NCBI GenBank assembly: GCA_964535315.1
Contig: CAZHTS010000016.1
Location: 6,198-70,197 of the forward strand
Reading direction: 5' to 3'
Source: CAZHTS01 sp964535315
GTDB taxonomy: Bacteria > Chloroflexota > Anaerolineae > Anaerolineales > Anaerolineaceae
DNA: 64,000 nt
Positions 49,955 through 59,087 of this stretch are shown here, in pieces. The notes below the pieces were generated by a model. It was not told the DNA's origin. It did not search any database and saw only the letters and a program-made list of their open reading frames with translations. Each line of letters begins with the position of its first letter. Position 1 is the first letter of the stretch. Position numbers and translations under genes: made by a program.

Positions 49955-52471
49955 CTATTTGATGCGAATCTTCGCAATAGACTGCGTCTGATTCCCTTCC
50001 AGATCCGAGGCGACAAACCCGATCAGATAGTCGCCCGCCGCGGCGTATAACTCCTTCCAGACCAGCGGCTGAGCGCTAAAGGTCAACGTCTCGCCGTTCT
50101 CGGTCACCCGCCGGTAGCCGCCGTCGCCGTCCGGTTCCAGCCAGGTCTGGATCAGCGTAAACTGGTCGCCCGACTGCGGCATGAGTTCATGCATGGCGCC
50201 GGTCGGCTTCATGCCGGTAAAGCCGAATATGCGCGTCAGCTTCCCGTCGCTGAAGTACATCCGGGCATAACGCTTCTCGCCCGAAGCAGCTTCGGTGTAA
50301 ATGCCATCCACGGTGTATACCGCTTCGGCGGTCGATGCGCCGTACCGTTCAGGGGTGAACAGGGCCACCACCTGGCGGCTGCCGTCGTCGATGGCAAAGA
50401 CGGAGGGCGTCCAGGTATATTTCAGTTTGAAACTCTTGCCGTCGCTCCAGACCGGGTAATACAGGTCGCCAATCTGGCGCGTCTCGGGGCTCTCCAGGTA
50501 GTCCTGATCGGCGATCAGGATCGACTTGCCGTTCGGGTCGTAATAGCCCACGAACAGATAGACATACCCGATGTTGTTGCCCTTGAGTGTGGCCTCCATA
50601 CTCACCGGCTGGTCGTAATCGACCGTGGTCGCCGACAGTTTGACGCGTGAGATGGTAATCTGTCCCTCGCCGGGAGCAACCATCCGCGCGTCAGCCGCGG
50701 GGATAACGGCCTGGTTTGCATCCAGTTTGAAGGGGGTGTGGGTGTAATGGAAGGCCAGGAAATCGTCCCACAACGAATCGGCGGCAAAGCGGTCGACGAT
50801 GCCGGTATACGTGCCCGCCCCGGAGGTCTCCTCGCCATACAGGTTCCTGTTGGGGAAATAAATCGAAACGCCCGTTGCTCCGGGTTTCTCGGAGCCGTGT
50901 TTCTCCGCCACCACGGTGCGTTGGATCTGTTCCAGCACCTCCCCGGCGGCAGAACGCACCGCAGCGGACGAGCTTTCTTTTTGCAGCAGGCCGGCAAAGC
51001 TGCCCAGGTCAATGTAAGAGGGCTGCACGTTGTCACCAAAGATGCTGCTGAACGATTGGGCGTACTTGCGGGCGCGCGCCACCCCCTTCTGGTCTTCCTT
51101 CTGTAAGGCAAAAGCCAGGCGGTTGACGCTGTCCATCAGCCCGGGCAGGGCGTCCATGTCGGCCGCGTTCAACGTGATCGACTTGCTGATTTGGCGCGAA
51201 ATCTGAGCCGGTTTGACGTTGGCCGGGTTGCCCATCGCCCCGCCCAGCGGCGAGTCCTGGCGCAGAAAATCGAGGCGCGCCTGTTCGTCCACGATGCGCT
51301 CGTCTTTATCGATATATGTAGCCACGATCTGCCGGCCGAGTTCGGCCCCGTCTATCCCCGGGTTGTCAATCAGCGCCTGAAGGAAGCCGGCGTAGGCCCA
51401 ACCCAGGGCCGGCTCGGTCTCCTGCGAACTGACCACATACCGGGCGTGCGGCGCCAGGGCGCTGTACACTTCCAGATGAGACATCAGGCAGGCGTCCAGG
51501 CCGACCAGTTCGAAACGGTCGATGCCGGTTTGCTGGCGAATTTTTGCCAGGGCCTGATCGATCTCGCCGGTATACATCATGTTGTCTTCCATGGCGTCGG
51601 CAAAGGGGGTATCCACCTCGCGCCGCTCCGATGGCTTGGGGTCGGTCAGGCCGCCCGGCCAGCCCATGCCATGATCCGAAAGGATTAACACGTACTTATC
51701 GGCCGGGTAGGTCTGGATCGCCCAGGTGGCAAAGTCGACCAGCGTCGCCGGGTCGGCCATGCTCAACTCTCCCAGGTCGGCTACCATTTCTGAATTGAGC
51801 CGGAACAAATCGGCGTCCTGGGTCAGGCGGTAGCGCCGGGTACTCCTCCAATCGCCGTCGCCGCGATAGGCGCCGGCATAGCGATCCATCTGGGCCACAA
51901 TGTTAATCTGATCCGTGGAGCCGACGCGCTCGGCCTCGTTGAGATCCATGAGCATGTCTCGCTCCAGGACGGGATCGTCGGCGTCCTCGTAGAGCAGGAC
52001 CGTCCAGGTCTGTGGCGAGCGCGGGCCGCTGGCCGTGGGGCGCGGTTTGGTGGGCGCCCGGGTCGCGGCAGCCGGCGCCCCGGCCGGGGGAACCTGCTCT
52101 TCTGTGGCAACCTGGCCTTGCGAAGAGGTCGTCTCATCGCCCGTGCTGCCTTCATCGCCGCCGGAAAACAGGCTGAAAAGCAGATACACTGCCACCAGCA
52201 AGACGATCACCCCCGTCGATAAACAGCCCTTGCCGCCGGGCAGCCCGCCGCCGCCCGACGAAGGCCGGCCACCGCCTCCGCCTCCGCCACCCGACGAAGA
52301 TGGCCTGCCGGACATATCGGCGCGCCCCGAGGGGCCTTCCCCCGATCCACGCCGGCGGCGCTGCGCCTCCACCGTCTCGGAGTCATCCGCCGCAAGAACG
52401 CGGTTCCTGAACCATCCCGGCACGACCGGGGTCAATGGAGCCCTAAAAATACGGCGAGAATAGATCGTCAT
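49955..52471 (-). CDS. Clostripain-family (C11) cysteine peptidase, membrane-anchored
   Basis: 838 residues, RBS GGAGG before ATG 52471. A Gly/Ser-rich low-complexity stretch (about 50-80) precedes a single TM helix (GVIVLLVAVYLLFSLFSG, about 86-104), then a Thr/Pro linker. The peptidase domain starts TWTVLLYEDADD; catalytic His is in LSDHGMGW and Cys in GLDACLMSHLEV. The C-terminal part (about 560-838) is beta-rich and may be a carbohydrate- or protein-binding domain. Likely acts outside the cell while anchored by the N-terminal helix. Confidence 0.88.
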   Translation of the reverse strand: MTIYSRRIFRAPLTPVVPGWFRNRVLAADDSETVEAQRRRRGSGEGPSGRADMSGRPSSSGGGGGGGGRPSSGGGGLPGGKGCLSTGVIVLLVAVYLLFSLFSGGDEGSTGDETTSSQGQVATEEQVPPAGAPAAATRAPTKPRPTASGPRSPQTWTVLLYEDADDPVLERDMLMDLNEAERVGSTDQINIVAQMDRYAGAYRGDGDWRSTRRYRLTQDADLFRLNSEMVADLGELSMADPATLVDFATWAIQTYPADKYVLILSDHGMGWPGGLTDPKPSERREVDTPFADAMEDNMMYTGEIDQALAKIRQQTGIDRFELVGLDACLMSHLEVYSALAPHARYVVSSQETEPALGWAYAGFLQALIDNPGIDGAELGRQIVATYIDKDERIVDEQARLDFLRQDSPLGGAMGNPANVKPAQISRQISKSITLNAADMDALPGLMDSVNRLAFALQKEDQKGVARARKYAQSFSSIFGDNVQPSYIDLGSFAGLLQKESSSAAVRSAAGEVLEQIQRTVVAEKHGSEKPGATGVSIYFPNRNLYGEETSGAGTYTGIVDRFAADSLWDDFLAFHYTHTPFKLDANQAVIPAADARMVAPGEGQITISRVKLSATTVDYDQPVSMEATLKGNNIGYVYLFVGYYDPNGKSILIADQDYLESPETRQIGDLYYPVWSDGKSFKLKYTWTPSVFAIDDGSRQVVALFTPERYGASTAEAVYTVDGIYTEAASGEKRYARMYFSDGKLTRIFGFTGMKPTGAMHELMPQSGDQFTLIQTWLEPDGDGGYRRVTENGETLTFSAQPLVWKELYAAAGDYLIGFVASDLEGNQTQSIAKIRIK

Positions 52472-52559
52472 GATGCCTCCGATTTCTTTTATCTACCAGG
52501 ATAAACGCTTACATGCTGAATTATAGCCGTTTCATCCAGGGCAACAAGACGTTTCTTCG

Positions 52560-53108
52560 TTATCGGTAATACAGCATATTGATCAGAACGGCAGGCTCGT
52601 CGCCCTCGTTGTCAAAGGCATGCGCCAGTTCGCCCTTGAAGCGCACCGCATCCCCCGCCTCCAGGTGCAGGCTTTCATCGCCCAGCGTCAGGTGCACCGC
52701 CCCGCTCACGAGCAAAACAACCTCGTCCACACCGTTCCTGTGCCCGCTGTTGGACAGGCGCGCCCGAGGGGCTAGCTCCAGGTTCAGGATCTCGGTTTTA
52801 TGCGCTTCATGGTAGGGGAAGACGCTGGAGATTTGATAACCCTCCGTCTGGTCGATCATCGTCTGCTGCGAACGCCTGACCACGGTAAACGCCAGGTCGT
52901 CCCCGGTCATCAGGCGCGTCAGCGGGGTCTTCAATCCCTCGGCAATCTTCCATAATACCAGGATGGTGGGGTTGGTTGCGCCTCTTTCTATTTCACTCAA
53001 CATACTCTTGCTGACCCCCGAGATTTCCGCCAGGTCATCCAGGGTCAGACCCTTTTCTTTCCGGATACGTTTCAGGTTTTGGGCAATCCAGGTGTTGATA
53101 TTTTCCAC
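52560..53108 (-). CDS. XRE-family regulator with C-terminal cupin domain
   Basis: 182 residues, GTG 53108 with AAGGAG nine bases upstream. Helix-turn-helix: LKRIRKEKGLTLDDLAEISGVSKSMLSEIERG (residues about 12-45). C-terminal cupin (about 110-180; VDEVVLLVSGAVHLTLG, GDAVRFKGELAHAFDN) would sense a small ligand. Divergent from cupin-phzF, with overlapping promoters and a shared palindrome, so it should control both itself and that pair. Confidence 0.9.
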   Translation of the reverse strand: MENINTWIAQNLKRIRKEKGLTLDDLAEISGVSKSMLSEIERGATNPTILVLWKIAEGLKTPLTRLMTGDDLAFTVVRRSQQTMIDQTEGYQISSVFPYHEAHKTEILNLELAPRARLSNSGHRNGVDEVVLLVSGAVHLTLGDESLHLEAGDAVRFKGELAHAFDNEGDEPAVLINMLYYR

Positions 53109-53129
53109 TGTGCGGGTCTCCTTCCGTCA

Positions 53130-53158
53130 AGTATATATCATATTGAAATTAATTCCAA
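53130..53158 (-). promoter_or_regulatory. Promoter of the XRE-cupin regulator
   Basis: On the minus strand TTGGAA (53153-53158), 17-bp spacer, TATACT (53130-53135). The -35 lies in the palindrome. Confidence 0.75.
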
Positions 53159-53161
53159 TAT
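53140..53161. promoter_or_regulatory. Palindromic operator shared by divergent promoters
   Basis: Arms ATATTG and CAATAT around a nearly symmetric centre; 20 of 22 positions obey the symmetry. Both -35 hexamers (plus 53143-53148, minus 53153-53158) are inside it. Predicted XRE operator. Confidence 0.75.
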
Positions 53162-53171
53162 AGTATATAAT
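53143..53171 (+). promoter_or_regulatory. Promoter of cupin-phzF
   Basis: TTGAAA (53143-53148), 17-bp spacer, TATAAT (53166-53171). About 48 bases before the cupin ATG. Confidence 0.8.
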
Positions 53172-53219
53172 TCGATATACAGGAAAAAAATATTATATAG
53201 CGAACAAAGGAGATCGATC

Positions 53220-53609
53220 ATGGAAATACGTAACCTGGGGCAGTTGCTCGGGCAGTTGGTTAAGGATGAGAAGTCGGACATTCAGATGCTGCGCCTGAGC
53301 GATGACGTCTTATCCTTGTTCGTCGCCCGGCTGTCGGCCGGTAAGAAGCTGCCGGCGCACTATCACCGCCAGGGCAGTGAAATCTACCAGATTCTGGCGG
53401 GCGACGGCTGTTTTGAGTTGGGTGCACTGAGTGAGCAGGGCGTGAATTGGGAAACGCGCGTAGACGTCGGCGCCGGTGATATTTTCGAGGTACCCGCCGG
53501 GAAGGTGCACCGCTTATCCGGCGGCAGCCAGGATCTACAACTGGTCTTTTTCACGCCGTCCACCCATCTGGGCGACGACCGCATATTCATCGAAGGAAAA
53601 GTCCAATGA
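53220..53609 (+). CDS. Cupin-domain protein
   Basis: 129 residues from ATG 53220 with AAGGAGA upstream. Single-domain cupin: PAHYHRQGSEIYQILAGDG (metal-ligand His and Glu) and DIFEVPAGKVHRLSGG. May bind or isomerise a small ligand. Its stop overlaps the PhzF start (ATGA), so they are coupled. Confidence 0.85.
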   Translation: MEIRNLGQLLGQLVKDEKSDIQMLRLSDDVLSLFVARLSAGKKLPAHYHRQGSEIYQILAGDGCFELGALSEQGVNWETRVDVGAGDIFEVPAGKVHRLSGGSQDLQLVFFTPSTHLGDDRIFIEGKVQ

Positions 53610-54493
53610 AAACGCTCAGCTTCAAGAAAATCGACGCCTTTACCGGCGGCGCGTCGGCGGGGAACCCGGCCGGGTACATCTTCATGCAGCCGGACGAGCT
53701 GCTGGACGAAGCCGAGATGCAGCGCATCGCCGCCGAGTTGAAAGGGTTCGTCAACGAGGTGGGCTACGTATACCAGGAGGCAGGTCAGTATGTGCTGCGC
53801 TTCTTCTCTTCGGAATGCGAGGTGGCCTTCTGTGGTCACGCCACCATCGCCATCCTTTACGATCTGCTGTGCAGCAACCCACAAAGCCTGGATACCCCCC
53901 AGGTATCGATCCGCGTCAGCGCCGGGGAACTGCCGGTGTACAATTTTATCCGGGAACAAAACGCGGTTTATATCACCGCCCCTGCCCCGCGCTTCCTGGG
54001 CTGCACGCTCGCGCGCCAGCAGGTGGCGGCGGCGCTGGAGATGCCCGTTCACGGGATAGACGAACGCCTGCCGCTGCGGATCATCGACGGCGGGCTGCGC
54101 ACGCTGATTGTGCCCCTTGTTGCCCTGGAAACCTGCCTGACCCTGCACCCCGACCCGGAAAAACTGCGCCTGTTCTGCCTCGAAAACGACATCGACATCG
54201 TGCACGTCTGGGCCGCCGCGGCCCTCACCGCCGGCAGCCAGTACCATACCCGGGTCTTTGCGCCCAAATACGGCTACCTGGAAGACCCCGCCACCGGTTC
54301 GGGCAACGCCGCCTTCGGCTATTATTTGATCGACGAAAAACTGTGGCGCAGCGATCTGACGATAGAACAGGGCCCGGGGGGCAAATCGCCCAACTTTGTC
54401 AAATTAAAACGGCTGGAAACCGGGGCAGGGGCACGCATCCTCTTTGGCGGCTGCGCCACCACCCGCATCGCCGGCCAGTACCATCTGGTTTAA
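53606..54493 (+). CDS. PhzF-family isomerase/epimerase
   Basis: 295 residues. Starts KTLSFKKIDAFTGGASAGNP; contains CGHATIAIL and DPATGSGNAAFGYYL, the conserved PhzF blocks. The family isomerises small amino or hydroxy acids; the conserved Glu site seen in PhzF is probably in the KGFVNEVGYV segment. Divergent XRE-cupin regulator suggests the substrate is sensed by a cupin. A remnant of another PhzF gene is at 9716. Confidence 0.88.
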   Translation: MKTLSFKKIDAFTGGASAGNPAGYIFMQPDELLDEAEMQRIAAELKGFVNEVGYVYQEAGQYVLRFFSSECEVAFCGHATIAILYDLLCSNPQSLDTPQVSIRVSAGELPVYNFIREQNAVYITAPAPRFLGCTLARQQVAAALEMPVHGIDERLPLRIIDGGLRTLIVPLVALETCLTLHPDPEKLRLFCLENDIDIVHVWAAAALTAGSQYHTRVFAPKYGYLEDPATGSGNAAFGYYLIDEKLWRSDLTIEQGPGGKSPNFVKLKRLETGAGARILFGGCATTRIAGQYHLV

Positions 54494-54537
54494 ACGGGTC
54501 GGCAAATTTTGTGCTACACTGAGTGTGAGAAACTGCA

Positions 54538-55200
54538 ATGACCATTCAGAGTAGTCTCCAAATTGGCAACATCATCCGGAACGCCGTTGCGTTCAATATC
54601 AAGAATTGGCCTGGTGGCGAGATGAATCCAGATTCGCTGACCCAATCCGTTCAAGATCTGTTTGCGCTCCTGGAGCAACAGAAGATCTGTTATGTGCTGG
54701 TCGGGGGGATTGCCCTGCTATACTATATCGAAGGCCGCAACACCCAGGATCTGGATCTGTTGATGGCGTTCTCCTCACTGGAAAAAATCCCCGAACTTGT
54801 TATCCTTCACCAGGATCGATATTTTGTCCGTGCAAAATATGGCGAATTACAAATTGATATCTTGCTGACGCAAAACCCCCTATTCAATGAGGTGTATCAG
54901 CATTATGCAGGTGTACAGCGCTTTCTGGATCGCTCAATCTCACTGGCAAGTGTAGAGGGTCTGATCCTGTTAAAACTTTATGCGTTGCCGTCTCTGTACC
55001 GGCAAGGAAACTTTGCCCGAGTCGGGCTATATGAAAACGATATTGCGACCCTGATGCATGCATATCATCCCGATATGGGGGCGTTATTGCAGAAACTCTC
55101 CGCCTACATCGACGACAGCGATGCAAGGGAAATTCAGGGTATCGTCACCGATCTTCAAAATCGTATCCAGCGTTTTACCAGTACCAGCAGCCAGGCGTAA
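54538..55200 (+). CDS. Nucleotidyltransferase-fold protein (AbiEii-like, putative)
   Basis: 220 residues from ATG 54538; ATG 54622 (MNPDSLTQSVQDLF) is a likely alternative start nearer to the fold. The signature is YVLVGGIALLYYIEGRNTQDLDL (G-G...D-x-D), with a second acidic residue in ELQIDILLT. Similar proteins act as toxins in AbiE-type systems, but no antitoxin is adjacent. Sequence is more AT-rich than neighbours, which may mean transfer. Confidence 0.7.
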   Translation: MTIQSSLQIGNIIRNAVAFNIKNWPGGEMNPDSLTQSVQDLFALLEQQKICYVLVGGIALLYYIEGRNTQDLDLLMAFSSLEKIPELVILHQDRYFVRAKYGELQIDILLTQNPLFNEVYQHYAGVQRFLDRSISLASVEGLILLKLYALPSLYRQGNFARVGLYENDIATLMHAYHPDMGALLQKLSAYIDDSDAREIQGIVTDLQNRIQRFTSTSSQA

Positions 55201-55213
55201 AAGTGCGATCCTC

Positions 55214-55242
55214 TTGACAAGGTTATTTGCGCCCAGTATAAT
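55214..55242 (+). promoter_or_regulatory. Consensus promoter of the LacI regulator
   Basis: TTGACA (55214-55219), 17-bp spacer, TATAAT (55237-55242): a perfect sigma-70-type promoter. The operator starts at the last base of the -10. Confidence 0.9.
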
Positions 55243-55255
55243 GCAACCGGTTGCA
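55242..55255. promoter_or_regulatory. LacI-family operator 1
   Basis: TGCAACCGGTTGCA, a perfect 14-bp palindrome with the central CG typical of LacI-family sites. It covers the transcription start of the LacI gene itself. Confidence 0.88.
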
Positions 55256-55271
55256 GTAAAGGAAAACGACG

Positions 55272-56282
55272 ATGAGCAAAAACCCGGCCCTGACCATTGC
55301 AGATATTGCCCGACTGGCGCAGGTATCCAAATCGACCGTATCCCGGGCGTTGAACGACAGCCCGCTGATCGGCGACGAGACCAAGATGCGCATCCGCGCC
55401 ATCGCCCGGCAGCACAATTTCCGCGTCAACGTCGCCGCCCGGCAGCTCAGCCTGAAGCAAAGCCACACCATTGCGTACGTCACCCACTGTTACCACAAGA
55501 ACTTCTCGGTGGCAGACCTGTTCGGCCTGGAAATCATGGGCGGCATCTTCGGCGCATTGGCTGCCAACGGCTACGACATGCTCGTCGTGCACGTCAACCC
55601 GCGGGACACCGACTGGGCGCACCAGTATATGGACACCGGCCGCGTGGATGGTTTCGTGCTGATGACCTCCATCCGCAAGCAGCAGCACATCCACACCCTG
55701 CTGGACATGGGCGCCCCCTTCATCATCTGGGGCGTTCCCGGCCCCGATTACAACTGCTGCTCGGTCACCGGCGATAATTTCAGCGGCGGCAGACTGGCCA
55801 CAGAACACCTGCTGCGCAGCGGCAGGCGCCGCATTGCCTTTCTGGGCGGCTACGCCGGCGAGCTGGAAGTCCGCCAACGCTACGCCGGGTACGAGGCGGC
55901 GCTGCAGGCCGCCGGGCAAAGCGTCGCCCCCGAACGGGTGGTATACGGCAACTACTCGATTGCCTCGGGCGCCTCGGCCATGGAAAACCTGCTCTTACAG
56001 GATCCCGAACTGGACGCCGTCTTCGTCAACAGTGACCTGATGGCCATTGCCGCCATCAACGTGCTGCGCCAGCGCGGCCGGCGCGTGCCCGAAGACGTGG
56101 CCGTGGTCGGTTACGACGATCTGTCGATTGCCGAAATCAGCGCCCCGCCGCTGACCACCATCCGCCAGAATATCCCCCAGGCAGGGCGGCTGCTGGCCAA
56201 CAACCTGATCCAATACTTACAGACCGGCCTGATTACCAATGTCACCGTGCCGGTCGAATTGATCCAACGCCAATCGGCCTGA
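55272..56282 (+). CDS. LacI-family transcriptional repressor
   Basis: 336 residues. DNA-binding: LTIADIARLAQVSKSTVSRAL then the hinge helix NVAARQLSLKQS. The rest is a periplasmic-binding-protein-like sugar domain. Two identical operators, one in its promoter and one just after it before a 64-codon gene, indicate control of itself and that gene. No sugar transporter or glycosidase lies nearby, so its effector is unknown. Confidence 0.92.
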   Translation: MSKNPALTIADIARLAQVSKSTVSRALNDSPLIGDETKMRIRAIARQHNFRVNVAARQLSLKQSHTIAYVTHCYHKNFSVADLFGLEIMGGIFGALAANGYDMLVVHVNPRDTDWAHQYMDTGRVDGFVLMTSIRKQQHIHTLLDMGAPFIIWGVPGPDYNCCSVTGDNFSGGRLATEHLLRSGRRRIAFLGGYAGELEVRQRYAGYEAALQAAGQSVAPERVVYGNYSIASGASAMENLLLQDPELDAVFVNSDLMAIAAINVLRQRGRRVPEDVAVVGYDDLSIAEISAPPLTTIRQNIPQAGRLLANNLIQYLQTGLITNVTVPVELIQRQSA

Positions 56283-56305
56283 CCGGCTCTTTTTTTGACG
56301 CCGGA

Positions 56306-56319
56306 TGCAACCGGTTGCA
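56306..56319. promoter_or_regulatory. LacI-family operator 2
   Basis: Exact copy of operator 1, 24 bases beyond the LacI stop, before a small gene with a good RBS. A weak -35-like TTGACG (56295-56300) and GATAAT (56323-56328) flank it but are 22 bp apart. Confidence 0.8.
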
Positions 56320-56342
56320 ATCGATAATCAAGGAGAAAAAAA

Positions 56343-56537
56343 ATGAACCCCATGGTCTTCACGATCTTAAGCTGGGAAAAAGATTTAGAAACCCACCGGC
56401 AAACACCCCCGCAGCCGTACAACCTGCTGGAGCAGACCAGCCCCGCGCCGCAGGCCCCGCGCGCAGAACGCCGCCCGGCGCTCATCACCTGGCTGCACCT
56501 GCCGTGGCGCCCGAAAGCCAGGAACACCACCTGCTAA
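56343..56537 (+). CDS. Small protein under LacI control (putative)
   Basis: 64 residues, ATG 56343 with AAGGAG and eight-base spacing. MNPMVFTILSWEKDLETHRQ then a Pro/Arg-rich region ending LPWRPKARNTTC. It does not match a family I know. Support comes from the RBS, the second LacI operator right upstream and the absence of another plus-strand gene. It could still be a fortuitous frame downstream of an old operator. Confidence 0.55.
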   Translation: MNPMVFTILSWEKDLETHRQTPPQPYNLLEQTSPAPQAPRAERRPALITWLHLPWRPKARNTTC

Positions 56538-56576
56538 GGTTCTGGGAAAATCAGGCCTGTGCACATCGTTAACAAA

Positions 56577-56603
56577 GGTGTGGCGGCTCACCGCCGCCAC
56601 ACC
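56577..56603 (-). terminator. Terminator of the beta-helix lipoprotein gene
   Basis: GGTGTGGCGGC pairs with GCCGCCACACC (11 bp, 5-base loop). In the minus direction it is followed by TTTGTT. Confidence 0.7.
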
Positions 56604-56627
56604 CAATCCCCAAACGCTACAAAACGC

Positions 56628-58256
56628 TCACTTTGCCGGCTGCAACGTACCACCGTTGCCGAGGGTGTAGGTCTGACCGGCCAGCGCCTGGCAGGCGTTG
56701 GCGTCGTAAGTGACGACATGGCCGTTGCCGGTAATGTTGGTGATTTGTGTCCCCGAAACCCCGGCCTCGTCCACCAGGCAGGTCAGATACGAATCGGAGG
56801 TCACGTTCCAATGGCTGGATGCATCCAGCGTCAGGCTGGCCGCCTGGGCGGTGTGTTCCGGGTTGATGGCGCCGGTCAAAACCGAACCATTTTGCAGGGT
56901 GGCCGTAATGGCGCTGAGTTGATCGGCAAACAGGTCACCCACCAGCGTCTGTCCGTCGGCGGTCAGGATAACCGTGCCGCCGTTGGCACCCGACTTTCCC
57001 CAACGCCCGGCCTCGGCCCGCAGCAGTGTTCCCGAAGCAGCGCTCAGGTTGACCTTTTTTAACGTGATTACACCGGTCGAATTGGTAACGTAGAACAGCG
57101 GCCCCTTGGCGGCCGTGTACGCCAGCGAACCGCCGGTCATGGTAAACGAGCCTTCGGCGCCCACCGCGTCGCCGGACATGCTCTGGTAGATCATCACGCC
57201 CCATTTATTCTCTTTACTCGAGGACAGATCGCTGTCAAGCAGGGTAATGCTGTTGGCGCCCTCGATGACGGCCGCCTCGGCGCCGCTGGCGCTGATCTTT
57301 GCGCCGGAAACGGTGATCACGCCGGTTGAATAGATGCCCGGCGAGTCCGCTCCGGTGGTGGTCACCGTGCCGCCCGTGGCGGTGATCGTCCCGCTGCCGC
57401 GGTCGGTGGCGATAGCGCCGGAGTTGCTCCCGGCGGTGGTCATGTTCACATTCTTGAGCGTCAACACCCCACCCAACGTCGCCATCACGGCGTGGGCATA
57501 TTTACCCGTGGCGTCGATGGTCACATTTTCCAGGGTGATGTTGGATCCGCTGCCGGCGGCAAAAACGCCGTTGGCGCCTGCGCCGCTGGTGACGATCTTG
57601 CTGTCGGTAATGCGGATGGTGCTGCCCGCCGCGGCCAGCACGGCGGCATTGAGCCCGTAGAAGCTGCTGGCGTCGGACGAAGAGCTGTCGCCGCTGGTGA
57701 GGATGGTGGCGTTTGCCAGGGTCAACGACCCGCCGTTGGTCACATAGATCGCCGACTCATCCGTATCGCTGGCCTGGTAGGTCTGCCCTGATTGGCTGGC
57801 GGTTTCGGCATTCAGGGTATACGCCCCGTGGATCGAATCCGGCGCCGCGCTGCTGTCGCCGCCCGGCGGCGGCTGAGCGCCATCCGGCGGTGGGTTGCCA
57901 TTACCAGGGCTGCCCGATGGCGGATTACCGGGCGGGGGTGTGCCGTTGCCGGGTACACCATCCGGAGGTGGGCCGCCGGGCGGGGGGTTACCATTGCCGG
58001 GGGCACCACCATCGGGCGGGGGATTCCCCGGCGCGGGGGTACCGTTAGCCTGAGCGCCACCCGGCGGCGGGTTGCCGCTGCCGGGTGCACCTGGGGCGCC
58101 GGCGGGTGGAGGCCCACCCGGCGCAGACGATACTTGCGTCTTCTGCGCCGGGTTCTGACCGGCGACAGCGCCTGGAGCCGTCGCCGGCGTGCAGGCGCTC
58201 AGCAGCAGTGCGCCCGCCGCCAGAATACCAATCAAACGATGCGTTTTCTTCAACAT
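56628..58256 (-). CDS. Lipoprotein with Pro/Gly-rich stalk and beta-helix domain
   Basis: 542 residues from ATG 58256, RBS AAGGAGAG. Lipobox LLSAC. Residues about 35-140 are a Pro/Gly/Asn repeat (units like GNPPPGG, GNGTPP) that forms an extended stalk. The remainder is a right-handed beta-helix with short repeats (ITLENVTIDATG, LTLKNVNMTTAG, ITLKKVNLSAASG). Surface-exposed, function unknown; similar domain order occurs in other polymer-binding or adhesive lipoproteins. Confidence 0.8.
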   Translation of the reverse strand: MLKKTHRLIGILAAGALLLSACTPATAPGAVAGQNPAQKTQVSSAPGGPPPAGAPGAPGSGNPPPGGAQANGTPAPGNPPPDGGAPGNGNPPPGGPPPDGVPGNGTPPPGNPPSGSPGNGNPPPDGAQPPPGGDSSAAPDSIHGAYTLNAETASQSGQTYQASDTDESAIYVTNGGSLTLANATILTSGDSSSSDASSFYGLNAAVLAAAGSTIRITDSKIVTSGAGANGVFAAGSGSNITLENVTIDATGKYAHAVMATLGGVLTLKNVNMTTAGSNSGAIATDRGSGTITATGGTVTTTGADSPGIYSTGVITVSGAKISASGAEAAVIEGANSITLLDSDLSSSKENKWGVMIYQSMSGDAVGAEGSFTMTGGSLAYTAAKGPLFYVTNSTGVITLKKVNLSAASGTLLRAEAGRWGKSGANGGTVILTADGQTLVGDLFADQLSAITATLQNGSVLTGAINPEHTAQAASLTLDASSHWNVTSDSYLTCLVDEAGVSGTQITNITGNGHVVTYDANACQALAGQTYTLGNGGTLQPAK

Positions 58257-58367
58257 GCTCTCTCCTTGGCCGGACAATTAAAGCTTAGCGGCCTGTCTCA
58301 TTGTAGAAAAACAGGCTGTGAAAAAACCAAGAAGAGATTGTGAAAAAACTGAGAATCGCGCCGGGCG

Positions 58368-58994
58368 CTACGCCATAGCCCGCAGCAGCCTGCGGGCCGC
58401 CTGGCGGATTACCGCTTTGGGGTGATCGGCGTACTGCCGCCCGATGACCGCTAACGCACCGTGCAGTTCAGGCATCTGGCGGGCAACCTGGGCCAGGCCC
58501 TCCAGGGCGTGCCCGGCGTGCCGCCCGTCCCACACCGCCAGCGCCGCCTGCAACAGCGGGTAGGCCGCCAGCGCCGTTTCCCGGTCTACCCCGGCAAAGT
58601 TCGCCACGGCATCGATGGCGTAATCGCGCACGATGACGCTCTCATCGACGGCAATCATGCGCTGCAATTCGGGCAGCAGCGAGCGGATCGTTTCCGGCGC
58701 CAGCGCAGCGACCAGCGCCAGGCAGTGGGTCGCCTCCCAACGCACCCGCCCGTTCTTGTGCGCCAGCGGGCGTACCAGCTCGCCGGCAAACGGTGCGACC
58801 AGCGCCGGGTTCTGGCGGGCCACCTCGGTCAACACCTCGGCGCAGTCGCCGACCAGTCGGGCATCCTTTGCCTGCAACCCGGGGACAATCTCCGCCAGCA
58901 GCTGCGGCTCGACCAGACATCGCCCGGCCACAAGATGATTGGCAGTACTGCTTCTTTCGCCAAGTTGTGAGGCAAGCTCATTAAGAATGCTCAT
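58368..58994 (-). CDS. HEAT-repeat protein
   Basis: 208 residues, all helical, with repeated HEAT-like units: DARLVGDCAEVLTEVARQNP, NGRVRWEATHCLALVAALAP, ESVIVRDYAIDAVANFAG, GRHAGHALEGLAQVARQMP. Similar to small DNA-alkylation-repair-like or adaptor proteins; no catalytic residues recognised. Divergent from the HAD gene at 59088. Confidence 0.78.
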   Translation of the reverse strand: MSILNELASQLGERSSTANHLVAGRCLVEPQLLAEIVPGLQAKDARLVGDCAEVLTEVARQNPALVAPFAGELVRPLAHKNGRVRWEATHCLALVAALAPETIRSLLPELQRMIAVDESVIVRDYAIDAVANFAGVDRETALAAYPLLQAALAVWDGRHAGHALEGLAQVARQMPELHGALAVIGRQYADHPKAVIRQAARRLLRAMA

Positions 58995-59087
58995 GATACA
59001 ATGGTATCCTATGAATGGGTGAGACAGGAAACGTCACTCATAGTATAGTATCGTTATGTCCCTATAGAAAGCGATTTCGCAAAAACC

